This document shows positions 32,760 to 44,498 of a DNA stretch of 64,000 nucleotides, one piece after another. Origin of the DNA: Paulownia fortunei (taxonomy: Eukaryota; Streptophyta; Magnoliopsida; Lamiales; Paulowniaceae); the NCBI GenBank assembly GCA_019321725.1, contig CM033109.1, forward strand, positions 10,881,993 to 10,945,992. The letters run 5' to 3'. The notes beneath the pieces are model-generated. The model searched no databases. It saw nothing but the letters and a program-made list of their open reading frames with translations, and was not told where the DNA came from. Both the position numbers and the translations under genes were made by a program. Each line of letters begins with the position of its first letter. Within the stretch, counting starts at the first letter, position 1.

Positions 32760-33481
32760 AGTGAGTACGGTGATATTTATTGAGGTGTGAACAGGTAATG
32801 CATTTATTGCATGTCTTTTTCTTTTGTCAAAAAGATTGAAAATAAGGACACATACGAAATTTAAAAATACCTACTAACACGTGTATGTACATGTAGTTGT
32901 GATTGTGGCTCACATCTTCCTCTGATTTTATATCCAATAATGGCTTAAACGCCCTCTATGGGTCGAGGATATGCTTCCCATCCAGTTTTCTTATAAACTG
33001 GCAAACATGGTCTTTTAATGTCAGATTCCTAAGACTATAAAGCTCATATTCATTTCAAAAATAATCCCATAAATCAAGAATTGCACGTTGTACCAATCCA
33101 CATGAATGCGTCTCAAGAGTCAATATAATGTGATCTAAAGACTCCTTACTCATCCATCCATAATGAATTTAAGTTTATCTTCTCGATTTTTAGAGACCAT
33201 TCCTAAAGAACGACACTTTGTGTTGCAAGTCCATCTAGCACAATATGACAAATTTTATTTTTTTCGCCCTTCGTTTTTTTTGAATATGTGCTTTTACCAA
33301 AACCAGACATGTATCTAGTAAGCAAATTTGGAAACTCATGTGAAAACTCACCTGCCCTTACCTTTGCTTCAATTATCCATCGTATGTCCTCCGGGATGCC
33401 CTTGTGCATAAGCATCCTCAATCTTTCAATCCTGATTTTATAAATTTTCAAAATTACATTTTTAGGAAGAAAGAAAATCAC
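32760..33481 (-). pseudogene. unrecognised host-like coding fragment inside the gypsy element
   Basis: On the minus strand the frame from 33481 contains GIPEDIRWIIEAKVRAGEF then SHEFPNLLTRYMSGFGK. Further left, in changing frames, come SKESLDHIILTLETHSCGLV, QRAILDLWDYF, LKDHVCQFIRKLDGKHILDP and LLDIKSEEDVSHNHN. Composition is protein-like and unlike the surrounding AT-rich DNA. It lies downstream of the integrase end and directly upstream of the LOG copy, on the same strand. I do not recognise the family. It could be a captured host gene piece or a very decayed element-specific ORF. Confidence 0.4.
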
Positions 33482-33704
33482 TTCATGAGAGTTATAAAAA
33501 TGTCACCCATTTTGAAAAGAATAAGAAAAGAGAATGAAAAGCAAAGAAAATTTGTACAAAGATTTCAATTATTTGGGAAACTGACAAGTCCCACGGAGTA
33601 CCATTATCCGCCATTTAATCGGGAAAAGAAAAAAAAAATATTAGAGAAAATGATATATACAACATTAATCATAACAAGGGTTAGAAAGAAAAATAATTTC
33701 CTCT

Positions 33705-34920
33705 TGTAAAAATTAATTTTCTAAAAATGGTTTAACTTTTTGTCCATTTACTTTGAATATGTTACCATTTATAGGATTCTCAATGTCAATTGCCCCATAA
33801 GGATATACTTTTTTTACAACAAAAGGACCACTCCACCTTGATCTCAATTTTCTAGGAAACAAATGCAATGAGAATTATAAAGCAAAACCTTTTGACCAAC
33901 CTCAAAAAATTTCTTGAAATTTTATTATCATGAAAATCTTTGATTCTTGCTTTATAAATTTTAGAATTCTCATATGCATCATTTCTCAGTTCTTGAAATT
34001 CATTAATTGCAATTTGCGCAATTTTGAAGATTCATCAAGGTTAAAGTTAAACATTTTGATTGCCCAATAAGCTTTATGTTCAAATTCAACAGGTAAATGA
34101 CAAGGTTTTCATAAACTATCCTATAAGGAGACATACCTAATGATGTTTTGAAAGCAGTTCTATATACCAAAGTGTATCGGTAAGTCTAAGAGACCAATCT
34201 TACGGTTTGGGTTAACTGTTTTCTCTAAAATTTGTTTTATCTCCCTATTTGCAAGTTCAACTTGTCCATTTATCTGAAGTGATGAGAGGTTGCAACTTTA
34301 TGTATGATTCCATATTTTCTCATTAAAGTTTCAAAAACTTTGTTACAAAAATATTTTCCCCCATCACTGATAATAGATCTAGGAATTCCAAATCGACTTA
34401 AAATATTTTCTTTCAAAAATTTTATCACTATTTTGTGATCATTATTTCGACAAGGAATTGCCTCGATCCATTTTGAAACATAATCTATGGCAACCAATAT
34501 GTAAAGAAAACCAAATGATAATGGAAATGGCCCCATAAAATCAATACCCCAACAGTCAAAGATTTCAATCACTGGGATAGGGTGTAGGGGCATCATATTT
34601 CTCTTTGAAAGGGACCCTAACTTTTGACAATTTTCGCAATTTTTGCAGAAAGTGTAAGTGTCTTTGAAAAGAGTTGGCCAATAAAATCCACATTGCAAGA
34701 TTTTTGCAGTAGTTTTCTTTACAGAAAAATGACCACCACATGCTTCTGAATGACAAAATTTGACAATATTACCTATCTCATTGTTAGGCACACATCTTTG
34801 AAAGATTTGATCCGGATAATATTTGAATAAGTATGGATCATCCCAATAAATTTTTTTAACCTCAATCAAAAACTTCTTTTTATCTTGAGAGTTCCAATGC
34901 GATGACATCTTTCCTGTCAC
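33705..34920 (-). pseudogene. gypsy integrase
   Basis: Reads from MTGKMSSHWN. It has an HHCC zinc finger (H57, H64, C95, C98, within HSEACGGHF and CKNCENCQKLG). The catalytic core has DCWGIDFMGPF (first Asp) and IISDGGKYF (second Asp). The reading frame breaks at 34270; the C-terminal part, with [20 protein letters not shown] and [10 protein letters not shown], is recognisable in shifted frames down to about 33710. The enzyme would insert element cDNA into the host genome, but this copy is broken. Confidence 0.88.
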
Positions 34921-35285
34921 AAGAAAATTAACAATGTCAGCAAACCAAAGTAAAATAGAAACATTAAATAGTTTTCATTAGGGAAAGTGTCATTAATAGG
35001 TGTGGTTTGAAATGAGTCATCACAAACAAGTCTCGATAAATGATCAGCCACTACATTCTCTACTTCCTTTTTATCTCGAATAGTAACATTAAATTCCTAG
35101 AGTAAGAGAATCCACCTAATAAGTCTTGGTTTAGCATCTTTTTTTAACAAAAAGATATTTCAAAGCTGCATGATCACTGAAAACAACAATTGGTGAGCCA
35201 ACAAGATAAGATCGAAATTTGTCCAATGCAAAAACTACAACAAGTAATTCTTTTTCAGTAGTTGTATAATTCAATTGAACACCAT
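34921..35285 (-). pseudogene. gypsy RNase H region
   Basis: Following the reverse transcriptase in a shifted frame are KELLVVVFALDKFRSYLVGS and a PIVVFSDHAALKYL segment, the Ty3/gypsy RNase H signature. A spacer leads to the integrase. Frame breaks separate it from both neighbours. Confidence 0.75.
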
Positions 35286-36446
35286 TTAAAGTTTTACTTG
35301 CATAATAAATAACATATGGTTTTTTATCTTTTCTTTGTCCAAGACAACTCCAACAACATAATCACTAGCATCACACATTATTTCAAAAGGTAAAGTCCAA
35401 TCTGGAGGCTGCATGATTGGAGCAGACATAAGCATGCTTTTAAGCTTAACAAACGCATTTTCATAGTTTTCAGTCCATTCAAAAATAGTGTCTTTTGTTA
35501 GAAGATTACACAAATGTTTAGATATTATACTAAAATCTTTGATAAATCTTCTATAAAAACCAGCATGTCCTAAAAATGATCTAACTTCCTTCACAGTCTT
35601 TGGTGTTGGCAAATTGGCAATTAACTCAATTTTAGATTTGTCAACCTCAATATCTTCTGATGATATAATGTGTCCAAGAACAATACCAGTTGTTACCATG
35701 AAGTGACATTTCTCCCAATTGAGCACAAGATTCTTTTCTTCACACCTGATCAAAACCTTTTCTAAATTAGATAAACAATCATCAAATGAATTACCAAAAA
35801 TAGAAAAATCATCCATGAAAACTTCAAGAAAACGTTCAACCATGTCACTAAAAATACTAAGCATGCATCGTTGGAATGTAGCTGGTGCATTACATAATCC
35901 AAAAGGCATCCTTCGATATGCAAAAGTTCCAAAATGACATGTAAAAGTTGTTTTCTCTTGATCTTCAAGTGCAATTGCAATTTGATTATACCTAGAATAT
36001 CCATCTAAAAAGCAATAAAATTCGTGTCTTGCAACTCTTTCTAAAATTTGATCCATGAAAGGTAATGGAAAATGATCTTTTCTAGTAACTGAGTTGAGTT
36101 TTCTATAGTCAATGCACATTCGCCAACCAGTAACAGTCCTAGTTGGAATTAATTCATCATTCTCATTCTTTACTACAGTAACTCCATATTTCTTAGGAAT
36201 AACTTAAGTAGGACTTACCCATTTTCTATCAGAAATAGAATAAATGATTCCATTATCTAAGAGTTTAATGACTTCATTTCTCACTACTTCTTTCATATTA
36301 GGATTTAGCCTTCGTTGCATTTCTCTAGAAGGTTTAGCATTTTCCTCTAGATAGATGTTATGTGTGCAAATGAAAGGATTAATACCTTTAATATCAGCAA
36401 TGGTCCATCCTAAAGCATTCTTATGCATTTTCAGAGTTTCGATCAA
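35286..36446 (-). pseudogene. gypsy reverse transcriptase
   Basis: The frame 36446-36204 carries the leader (KPSREMQRRLNPNMKEVVRN, then DRKWVSPT) and stops at TAA (36204-36206), where the family has Gln or Val. The same frame resumes with MCIDYRKLN at 36119 and continues with CFLDGYSRYNQI, RRMPFGLCNAPATFQRCM and the catalytic FMDD (residues 101-104 of the 36119 frame). It then enters the connection domain with KTVKEVRSFLGHAGFYRRFI. A frameshift ends it near 35300. One nonsense change and one slip are enough to kill it. Confidence 0.92.
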
Positions 36447-36984
36447 CTTACCTTCTTGAGATGCATCGAGTTTGGAAAAATTATTACTGGAAAAGTCTCA
36501 TTCAAAGAGTATTTCAAATTAATTGACAAAAATTCAGAGATAGTATTAGTGTGTGTGTGCCTTTTTGCAAATACTTTCACTTTCAAAACAAGTCTCCAAA
36601 GAATCTGAAGAGTTAGTAGTAGTAAAGTATTCATGAACAAGTTCCTCAATTGAATCCACTTCATGTACTTCGATATCTTCTGCAGGTTGCATACAAACAT
36701 TAAACACATTTAGTTCCAAAGTCATATTTCCAAATGATAACTTCAAAATACCATTTCTACAATTGATCAAAGCATTTGAAGTTGTAAGAAAAGACGACCC
36801 AAAATGATAGGAATTTGTGTATGTGTTTGTACAACGGGCTCTGTGTCCAAAATAATGAAATCAACTGCAAGTAAAACTTATCAATTTGTACCAACACATC
36901 TTCTACTATTCCCTTTAGAACTTTAATCGAACGGTCAGCTGGTTGGAGTACAACAGAAGTTGTTTTAAGTTCTTCCAAACCTAA

Positions 36985-37203
36985 CTATTCATAAATTAAG
37001 AAAGGTAGAAGATTTACACTAGCACCAAGATCAAGCAAAGCACGCTCTATTCTAGTGTTTCCTATGATACATAAAATGGTTGGACAACCTGGATCTTTGT
37101 ACTTGGATGGAGTGAATTGTTGAATGATTGAACTAACACTTTCAGTTAAAAATGCCTTCTTTTGTACATGATATTTTCTTTTGATTGCACACAAATCTTT
37201 CAA
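36985..37203 (-). pseudogene. gypsy aspartic protease
   Basis: Contains PGCPTILCIIGNTRIERAL then LDLGASVNLLP. The DLGAS box is the Athila/Tat-type form of the retroviral-like aspartic protease active site (D-S/T-G-A in other groups). It lies between gag and reverse transcriptase as expected. Confidence 0.8.
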
Positions 37204-37422
37204 AAATTTGGCATAAGGTGGAACTTGTTGATTGCATCCAATAATGGAATATTAATCTTGACTTGTTTAAAAATTTCAAAAATTTCAGCATTTGAGTTCA
37301 ATTTTTGAGTTGCTTGCAATCTTTGAGAAAATGGTGTGGAGGTAAATATTTTTTTTTTCATCATTTTCATACTTATCTTCTTCAAACTTACCTTCGTCAT
37401 CAAGACTATTTTCATTTTTCAT

Positions 37423-38885
37423 TTATGGAGGTGGATTAGAAACTTTCTCCTTGGGATGAATAGTCTTGTCAATAACTTTTCCATTCCAAATAGTTGTAAC
37501 TGAATTAGCTTCATTGACTGCATTTTCACCTGAAGAAGAAACATGACACTGAGTGGAAGGATTAGGTTGAGGTTGAGCAGAAAATTTACCTTTTTCATGA
37601 GTACGCAAAGAAGTTGTCAGTGTGCTTCTTATCACATCGATAGCTTGAAGTCTGATTATTGATGTTTGTTTGTTCATGCATAAATGCTTGCAAAGTATCC
37701 TCAATGGATTTTGTATGTGGAGCTGAATAAGAATGAAAGTTTGGTGGTTTTTGTGAATGCAGTGGTTGGGCACGATTATGATCTCGCCAACTGAAATTGG
37801 GATGATTTCTCCATTGTGGATTGTAAGTTTCAGAATATAGAGAATGGAAAGGTTTTTTGAATGTGTTCATAAAATTTGCTTGTACTGGAATGTTTGGACA
37901 TTCATTGGTGGAGTGCCCCAAAAGTTCACAATTGCTACAAACTTCTTCCTCTTGCACATATTTGCTTTCCTTTACTTTTTTAAGTTCCATGGCTTCAACT
38001 TTTCTTGTTAAACTACCAAGCCTAGCATTTAGATCATCTTCTTGGCTAAAGTAATATTTTTCTTTATTACTATTAGCAAGATTAGATCTAATAGAACCTT
38101 CGGAAGAATTAACACTATGTCATGATTGAGAGTTTTCTGCCAAATGATCTAGTTATTCTAGGGTTTCATAAGGTTCGTTATCAAGAAACTCACCATTACA
38201 CATTGTTTCAACAAATTGTTTTGTTTCAGGAGTTAAACCTTCATAAAAGAAACTAATTAAGCGTCATTTTTCAAAACCATGATGTGGGCATGAATTCAAC
38301 AAATCTTTAAATCTTTCCCAACATTGAAAGAAAGCTTCATTCGAATTTTGAGAAAAAATTTGAATTTGTCTTTTCAAAGCATTAGTTTTATGAGTTGGAA
38401 AGAATTGTTTTCAAGAATTTAGCTTGCATTTCTTGCCAAGTGCCAATTGACCTAGGTTTTAAAGAATTAAGCCAATTTTTTGCTTTATCTTTTAAAGAAA
38501 AAGGAAATAATTTGAGCTTAACAATCTCATTTGTGCAAGTTTGATCATCAAAAGTGGTACATACTTCATCAAATTCTTTTAAATGCAAGTAAGGGCTTTC
38601 AGAGTCTAAACCATGAAAATTAGGAAGTAAAGGGATCATACCTGACTTGAATTGAAAATTATTTGCATTTAGAGGAAAAATGAAACAAGAAGGAGAAGAA
38701 TTTCGAGGAGGTTGCAAGTAATAATGCATGGTACGCACATGTTGATTCTCATTTTCATCCTGGACACTTTCATTTTCAGCCATGGTGAAAGTGTGTGGAG
38801 ATGATTCAAACAAATTTCTAAACAAAGTTTCGGAATTATTTATTACTAAACGTCGAGAATTACGACTACGATACCATATGATCAT
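37423..38885 (-). pseudogene. gypsy gag polyprotein
   Basis: The capsid region at 38885-38388 contains IPLLPNFHGLDSESPYLHLK, LKLFPFSLKDKAKNWLNSLK and IGTWQEMQAKFL, the retrotransposon gag domain. The frame is then lost and resumes at 37990 with a CCHC zinc knuckle, C18-x2-C21-x4-H26-x4-C31 within VCSNCELLGHSTNEC. A Pro/Gln-rich tail reaches about 37423. Gag would package element RNA. It is frameshifted between the two pieces. Confidence 0.85.
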
Positions 38886-38959
38886 ATATCCATAAAGAAA
38901 ATAAATAAACTATATTTACAAAGGAAAAATATTAACAAACCTGAATACTTACCTTGCCT

Positions 38960-38977
38960 TCCCCGACAACGGCGCCA
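38960..38977 (-). other. gypsy primer binding site (tRNA-Asp)
   Basis: On the plus strand TCCCCGACAACGGCGCCA matches the 3' end of plant tRNA-Asp with one mismatch. It lies 6 bp inside the 5' LTR (38984). This is the standard minus-strand primer site, and its tRNA-Asp specificity is typical of Athila-type elements. Confidence 0.85.
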
Positions 38978-38983
38978 AAAACT

Positions 38984-40592
38984 TGCTACAACTTTAAGGT
39001 TGCAAACCCAAGTGTAGGTTGTAGTAAGTAATAAATTTCTCGTGAGTCTGAGGTCGATCCATAGGGAAGTTGTTTGAAGAATTCAAGTTTATATTTATAA
39101 AAAGATGGAGTTTATGTGAGTCAAAATATATGAACAATTAATGTATGATGTAACTAAAGAAAAACCGAAGTAATAAAAGTATTGAGGATTAGGGATCCAC
39201 TCTTGAGTTTTGGATAGAAAAATTGTTATTTATTCTTTTTACCTCTATTAATTGCCACAATTGGAATCCATACATAATGAAGGTTCCAATGGAAGATATT
39301 ATCAAGTAACTCATGCAATAAGGTAATCATGATATTGTCTTACTATTGCAAATTATCTCTTAACGCCAACACTTATTTATGGGATCAAGCATTTATGCAC
39401 ACCTTCGTCAACAACAATCAATGTTTCACATTAGCAGTCGGTGGGGTAAAACCATACAATAAGCTAAATGAACCCAAGTATTTGTTGTGCCATTGGAGAT
39501 ACATAAATCAAGAATCACCACAAAACAAGTAGGGTTTAGATCAAAAATAAAAATAATAATATAACATACTTAAACAATTTCTACCCTTATAACCATTTCT
39601 CTTCCTCCATCAAGAGATTCACCATTTTTCCTTAACAAAATGAAATTTAGAAAGACATAGTAAAAGTAGTAAAGACTAAAAATATAAGAGAAACAAGAGA
39701 ATGCATTTCTATTACTACAAGAAAACTTACAATACTAGAAAATATACAAACTAGATAACTTAGTCTAAAGAAACCCTCTACCCACTCCTCTTACATGCTT
39801 AATACATGGCCTATTTATAGTACTTGGAGTAAGCTAGAGGCCAAACAAATAATGGAGGGGTTAATCAAGTGGTATGCTAGTTGCCAAGAGTTGGTAAGTT
39901 GTTACACAAATTTCTCATCTACTGAATTCAATTACATTTTTGTGTTAGCTAAAACCAGATTTTGAAGATATGTGAAGAATTAAAATTGTAGATCTTTCGG
40001 CGCTGATATATTTTCATATATCTTTTGTCAAATTTGGTGGTCGGATGAAGGAGATATGGTCAAATTACCGAGTCATGTCCAAGAGCCTCCTTTTAACAGC
40101 AGCAGCAACTTGCAGCCTATGTTTTTACCATTTCAACATATTTTCACACCATCTTGTCTTCAGAAAACTTGTTTATTTACCTCTTGGATATAACATATCC
40201 GAATTTTAGTCCAAAATAAATTCGGTCTCAAGATACATAACCCAATTGGTAAAATAAGTCAATACTGGGCTGAACTCTGATCCGAATTTTGGTGATCCAT
40301 TTTGTGCAACTATTTGGATGAATTTTCTGCTATCATAAAAACTGAATTGGGCTGAGCTTCCAACTAAAAAGTTGTACTTTTATCTCTTGGATTTCAAATG
40401 AAATAAGATTAAGGTCCATATGACTTTTGATCATGAAGTTATGCTCAAATTACAAAAACTACACAAGTTTGGAAATATGCTTCAATTTATTTCCTAACAC
40501 AAAATATTAATAAAACAATAATATTAATAAGAATAAAGTAAGAAAAGTATAAAGGATTTGATACAAAAATATGTCAAAATATGCACTTATCA
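38984..40592 (-). repeat. gypsy 5' LTR
   Basis: 1609 bp, from TGCTACAACTTTAAG to CACTTATCA, TG...CA-bounded. Near-identical block order to 28877-30473. It would carry the promoter for the minus-strand transcript. Confidence 0.9.
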
Positions 40593-42122
40593 TTAATCAT
40601 CAAAATTATTGCCATACATTGTTGATATTAATTTGAACTTTTCAAATAATATAAAGATAGATATATATCATATATATACAATAATTATATTTATATAAAT
40701 TAAATCTTAGTGGTCGATTTTATCCCATAAAATCGGTCACTATATTTATTTATCTATAAATATGTTAATTAAATAAATTATATTTATTTAATTTATTCTC
40801 TTAATATTTTAATGGGCTTCTTAAGTGGTCCACATTAATTTTTGGGCCTGGACTAAAAAATCCACAAATCAATCCAATTGATTCAATCCTAATTTAATCA
40901 ATTCAATTGATTAATTTAATTTACTCCAATTGGGCTTCCTAATCAAATTAGGTCCAATTAAATAATCAAATTATTAATTAAATAATTTAATTTAATCATT
41001 AAATTAAATAGAACCCTTAATTAATTAATTAATTTCCAACCATTGGATAAATTCTAAAATTAGAAATGTTACTTTTCATAAAGATGTGTGACCCTCTTAG
41101 GTTCACTACTAAATTAGTAGCGGACTTGCAATATTTGCAACTTATGAATAACAATTATTCTAATTAATTAATCCGCTTGGAATCAACTCCTTAATTTCAA
41201 GAACCTCACTATTTATGAAAATACCTAGCAAGTAATCATGGCAAACTAGTCTTAGGTGAAATAGCGAGTAAACCTATTTCAGTTGCGGTACCATACACGT
41301 ACGGTCCTTTGGATAACAAATCTCCCGATTGAATCTAGGGCATGGATTATAAGTCGAAATTCTAAATGACACAATAACTGTGATTCCATTTCAAGTTCCA
41401 ATGATTCTTGATGAATCATGATTTATCCTGCCTTGGCCAAGGTCTTTGAATCACAAACTATAAAAACCTAGGAGATTCCATTGTTTAAAAAGACAAGTGT
41501 CGAATTCTATATTGGCTACTGACAAACCTCCATGAACATCAGTGCAACACCCAACATACCCCCTTTGTGATTGTCAAGTAATCAGAAGATATATCAAAGT
41601 GTCGTAGGATGTACACAAGGCTACCATCGTGCCTCAAGTCCGAGGACTAGCCATGTACTATCACAATATAGAAATTCTTATTTTGACAGGCAAAGCCTCC
41701 AACTAAGAATTTCTTGCGGGTCATGTTCAGTGTACTTGTTCCCTAATAAGCACCCACATACATGCACTTGCGTCTCTATGCTAATGCCAATGAAATGTGA
41801 CATCCTCGTCTCATGAGCATACATCATATGTGCGAGTTTTACTGAGCTATTTGATATCCCATCTTAAAAAACTCTCGACTCAAAACTTATTTAACCAAAG
41901 TCTCAGAGGTATGTTCCATGATCACCATTATATGCGCAACCATGCCCCGTAGCTAAATTTGGTCTAAGGACTTTATCTAATGTGCAAAAATAGAAGATGC
42001 AATACATAAGATAAAGAAAATACTTTTTTATTAATATGATTCTCAATAAGATTGTCTTTACAAAAGAAAAAAAAGTACAATACACCCAATCTAAATGGGA
42101 CGTTGGACATTCTACTCTAACA
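40593..42122 (-). repeat. copia A 3' LTR, right part
   Basis: Resumes with TTAAT after the gypsy insertion and ends CTCTAACA at 42122. It includes a long AATT/TTAATTAA-rich section (40860-41030). Together with 28191-28876 it makes an LTR of about 2.2 kb. Confidence 0.7.
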
Positions 42123-43350
42123 ATCTCCCACTTGCCCTAGCTCCAATTGCCCATATATCTAAGGTCTATCTTCTCAAGATGTCCATCGAATATCTTCTAT
42201 GCTAATCTACTACATTTTTTGCTGAGGTAACTCAATCTACAATGACATCACCTCTACCAATGATCTCTCTGATTAAGTGATATCATCTCATTATATGCTT
42301 GGATCTTTGATGAGATCTTGACTCTTTTGCTTGCACAATGGCTCCATTGTTATCACATACTTATCCAATTAGATTTTTTTGTTGCATCTGATGCAGCAAT
42401 ATATTTAGTTTCGGTGGTGGAGTCTACAGTCGTCTCTTACTTGGAATTTTTCCAACTGACCGCACCACTATTCAGACTGAATATGTATCCAGACATGGAC
42501 TTTGAGTCATCTATATCGGACTGAAAACTAGAGTCTATGTATCCATCCAGTTTTAGTTCTCCATTGCCATATATCAGAAAGATATCCTTAGTCCTTCTTA
42601 AGTACTTAAGGATTATCTTCACGGCTTTCCAGTGTTCTTCCCTTGTATTGGACTGATATCTGCTCGTGAGACTCAATGCATGTGCTATATCAAGACTTGT
42701 ACATAATATTGCATATATTATGCTCCCTATTGTAGAAGCATAAGGTATGTGAGCCATCGTTTCTCTCTCTTCAGGTGTCTTAGGAGACATAACCTTAGAG
42801 AGTGAAACTCTATGACTCATAGGCAAGAATCCTCTCTAGGATTCCTCCATGATAAACCTTTTTAGCACTTTGTCTATGTATATGGATTGGGATAGTCCGA
42901 TCATCTTTCTGGATCTATCTGTATAGATCTTTATCCCTAAGATAAAAGATACATCTCCCAAGTCCTTCATGGAAAATTGCTTAGATAATCAAGTCCTCGT
43001 TGACTGCAACATCCCTACATCATTCCAATAAGTAGGATGTCATCAACGTAGAGCACAACAAATGTAACTGCACTCCCACTGACCTTCTTGTAGACACATG
43101 ATTCATTCGGGTTCTTATGAAAGTCAAGGCACTAACACTTAGTGGTCCACATACATCTGTATGGATCAAATCTAATAGATGCTTGGCTCACTCCACTTGT
43201 CCAATAAATGGAGATTTGGTCATCTTTCCTTTGAGGCAGAATTCACATATTGGCAGTTCTTGCTCTTTCTTTAGATCAAGCAATTGTGCCAATTTGTTAA
43301 TCTTTTTTTCAAAAATATGTCCTAATCTTGCGTACCACAGGTCATGAAAC
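42123..43350 (-). pseudogene. copia A pol with internal deletion (integrase N-term fused to RT C-term and RNase H)
   Basis: Reading leftwards from 43350: a GAG-pre-integrase zinc finger (CEFCLKGKMTKSPF, DLIHTDVCGPLS). Then near 43135 comes an abrupt jump to late reverse transcriptase with NPNESCVYKKVSGSAVTF and VVLYVDDILLIG. Next is the copia RNase H region with AYASTIGSIIYA-like IPYASTIGSIIYAILCTSLD, EEHWKAVKIILKYLRRTKD and SDIDDSKSMSGYIF. The integrase catalytic core and the reverse transcriptase fingers are missing. Several frameshifts are also present. The adjacent polypurine tract (42123-42132) marks the end of the internal region. Confidence 0.8.
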
Positions 43351-43359
43351 TATGATTAT

Positions 43360-43914
43360 CTATTTTTTTTTATTTTGTTGAATTTTGAAAATGGGGTTAT
43401 GGGGAGTAACAGTATATAAACAATTCGTCAAAAAACCAGAATAGATAAAATCATAACGTTTGAAAATGAAACAATTTCCACTCTCAATGGTAAATTTAAA
43501 ACATTCTCTATCCAAAACTGGAATAGAGATAATGTTCTTAATAATATTCGGAACAAAAAGACAATTGTTTAAAACTATTACACAACCATTTCTAAAAGCT
43601 AGATTAATGGTCCCTATAGCTAATATAACAACTCTTGCTTTATTCCCCATCCTATGGACCGTCTCTCCTCCATCCAACTTCCTACTTCTTGTTATCATTT
43701 GCAAATCATTGCAAATATGTGAGCCATAATCAGTATCTAATACCCAAGAAGTATTGTTAACAGACAAGTTAACTTCAACAAAATATATATCTGAACTCTT
43801 CAGGCTTGCAAGATACTCCTTGCAATTCCTCTTCCAGTACCCTGGTTTGCCGGAGTAATGACACTTGTAATTAGCTTGAGAAGAAACCTTCTTGACACCA
43901 CCCTTTGTCTTCAC
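43360..43914 (-). pseudogene. copia A gag zinc knuckle and protease
   Basis: Has a degenerate knuckle CHYSGKPGYWKRNCKEYL (first Cys pair altered: C-x2-S instead of C-x2-C). Then comes WVLDTDYGSHICNDLQ, the copia protease box in which D-T/S-G-A/C is changed to DTDYGSH. KNIISIPVLD follows. It partly overlaps the end of gag, as in one original polyprotein with a frame change. Confidence 0.75.
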
Positions 43915-44498
43915 CTTGTTGGGTTTAGATGAACCCTTTCCTTCTTCTTTCCTTTCTTGGGCTTTTTAGCCTTTGATCCAAAAGAAGACCCAACAAGCAG
44001 AATCGGATTATCCTTTTTCATGGTGGACTCAGCCGTTTTTAACATATTCACAAGCTCAACGAGACTAGTCTCTATATTGTGCATGTTAAAGTTGACAACA
44101 AAGGTGTCAAATGATGGAGGCAGAGACTGCAGCAAAAGGTCCGTATAGAGTTCGTTCTCCATAACGACTCCAAGGGAAGCCAGCCTTTCAATGAGGGCTA
44201 TCATCTTCAATCCATAATCATAGACTGAAGAGCCCTCAGTCATACGACATTTAAAAAGCTCTTTTGAGATCTGATATCTCATCTGTCGAGTTCTTTCACC
44301 ATACAACTCTTGTAGGTGAATGAAGACCCCATAAGCAGTATCTTGATCCTCGTTCTGCCTTTGCAACTCATTTGATATCGATGCCATTATGTAGCATCGA
44401 GTCTGTAGATTGTCATTAACATAACGTAAGTAATCTATATAATCCTCTAAAGTAACATCCTCCGATAGAACCGAAAGAGGTGCAGTGTCAGAGGACAT
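43911..44498 (-). pseudogene. copia A gag
   Basis: 195 codons from ATG 44498. Contains IMASISNELQRQNEDQDTA, LQELYGERTRQMRYQISKEL, the UBN2/gag-type MTEGSSVYDYGLKMIALIE and LLLQSLPPSFDTFVVNFNMH. It ends in a Lys-rich tail (KKPKKGKKKE). The piece is uninterrupted. The rest of the element is not, so it has no role on its own. Confidence 0.82.

Larger units (their letters stand above)
28877..40592 (-). mobile_element. Ty3/gypsy (Athila/Tat-like) retrotransposon nested in copia A
   Basis: An 11.7-kb minus-strand element. It starts TGCTACAAC and ends CACTTATCA, and TTAAT occurs immediately on both sides (28872-28876 and 40593-40597), a 5-bp target duplication. LTRs are at 28877-30473 and 38984-40592. 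A primer binding site complementary to the tRNA-Asp 3' end lies beside the right (5') LTR. Order in its own direction: 5' LTR, PBS, gag with CCHC knuckle, aspartic protease, reverse transcriptase, RNase H, integrase, captured host-like sequence, 3' LTR. By eye the LTRs differ by roughly 5 percent over the first few hundred bases. Frameshifts and stops show it is inactive. Confidence 0.9.

Noticed and set aside
28877..40592. Open frames of 65-70 codons within both gypsy LTRs (for example near 29145 and 39329)
   Set aside because: They occur in LTR non-coding DNA, differ in length between the two LTRs, and show no domain.
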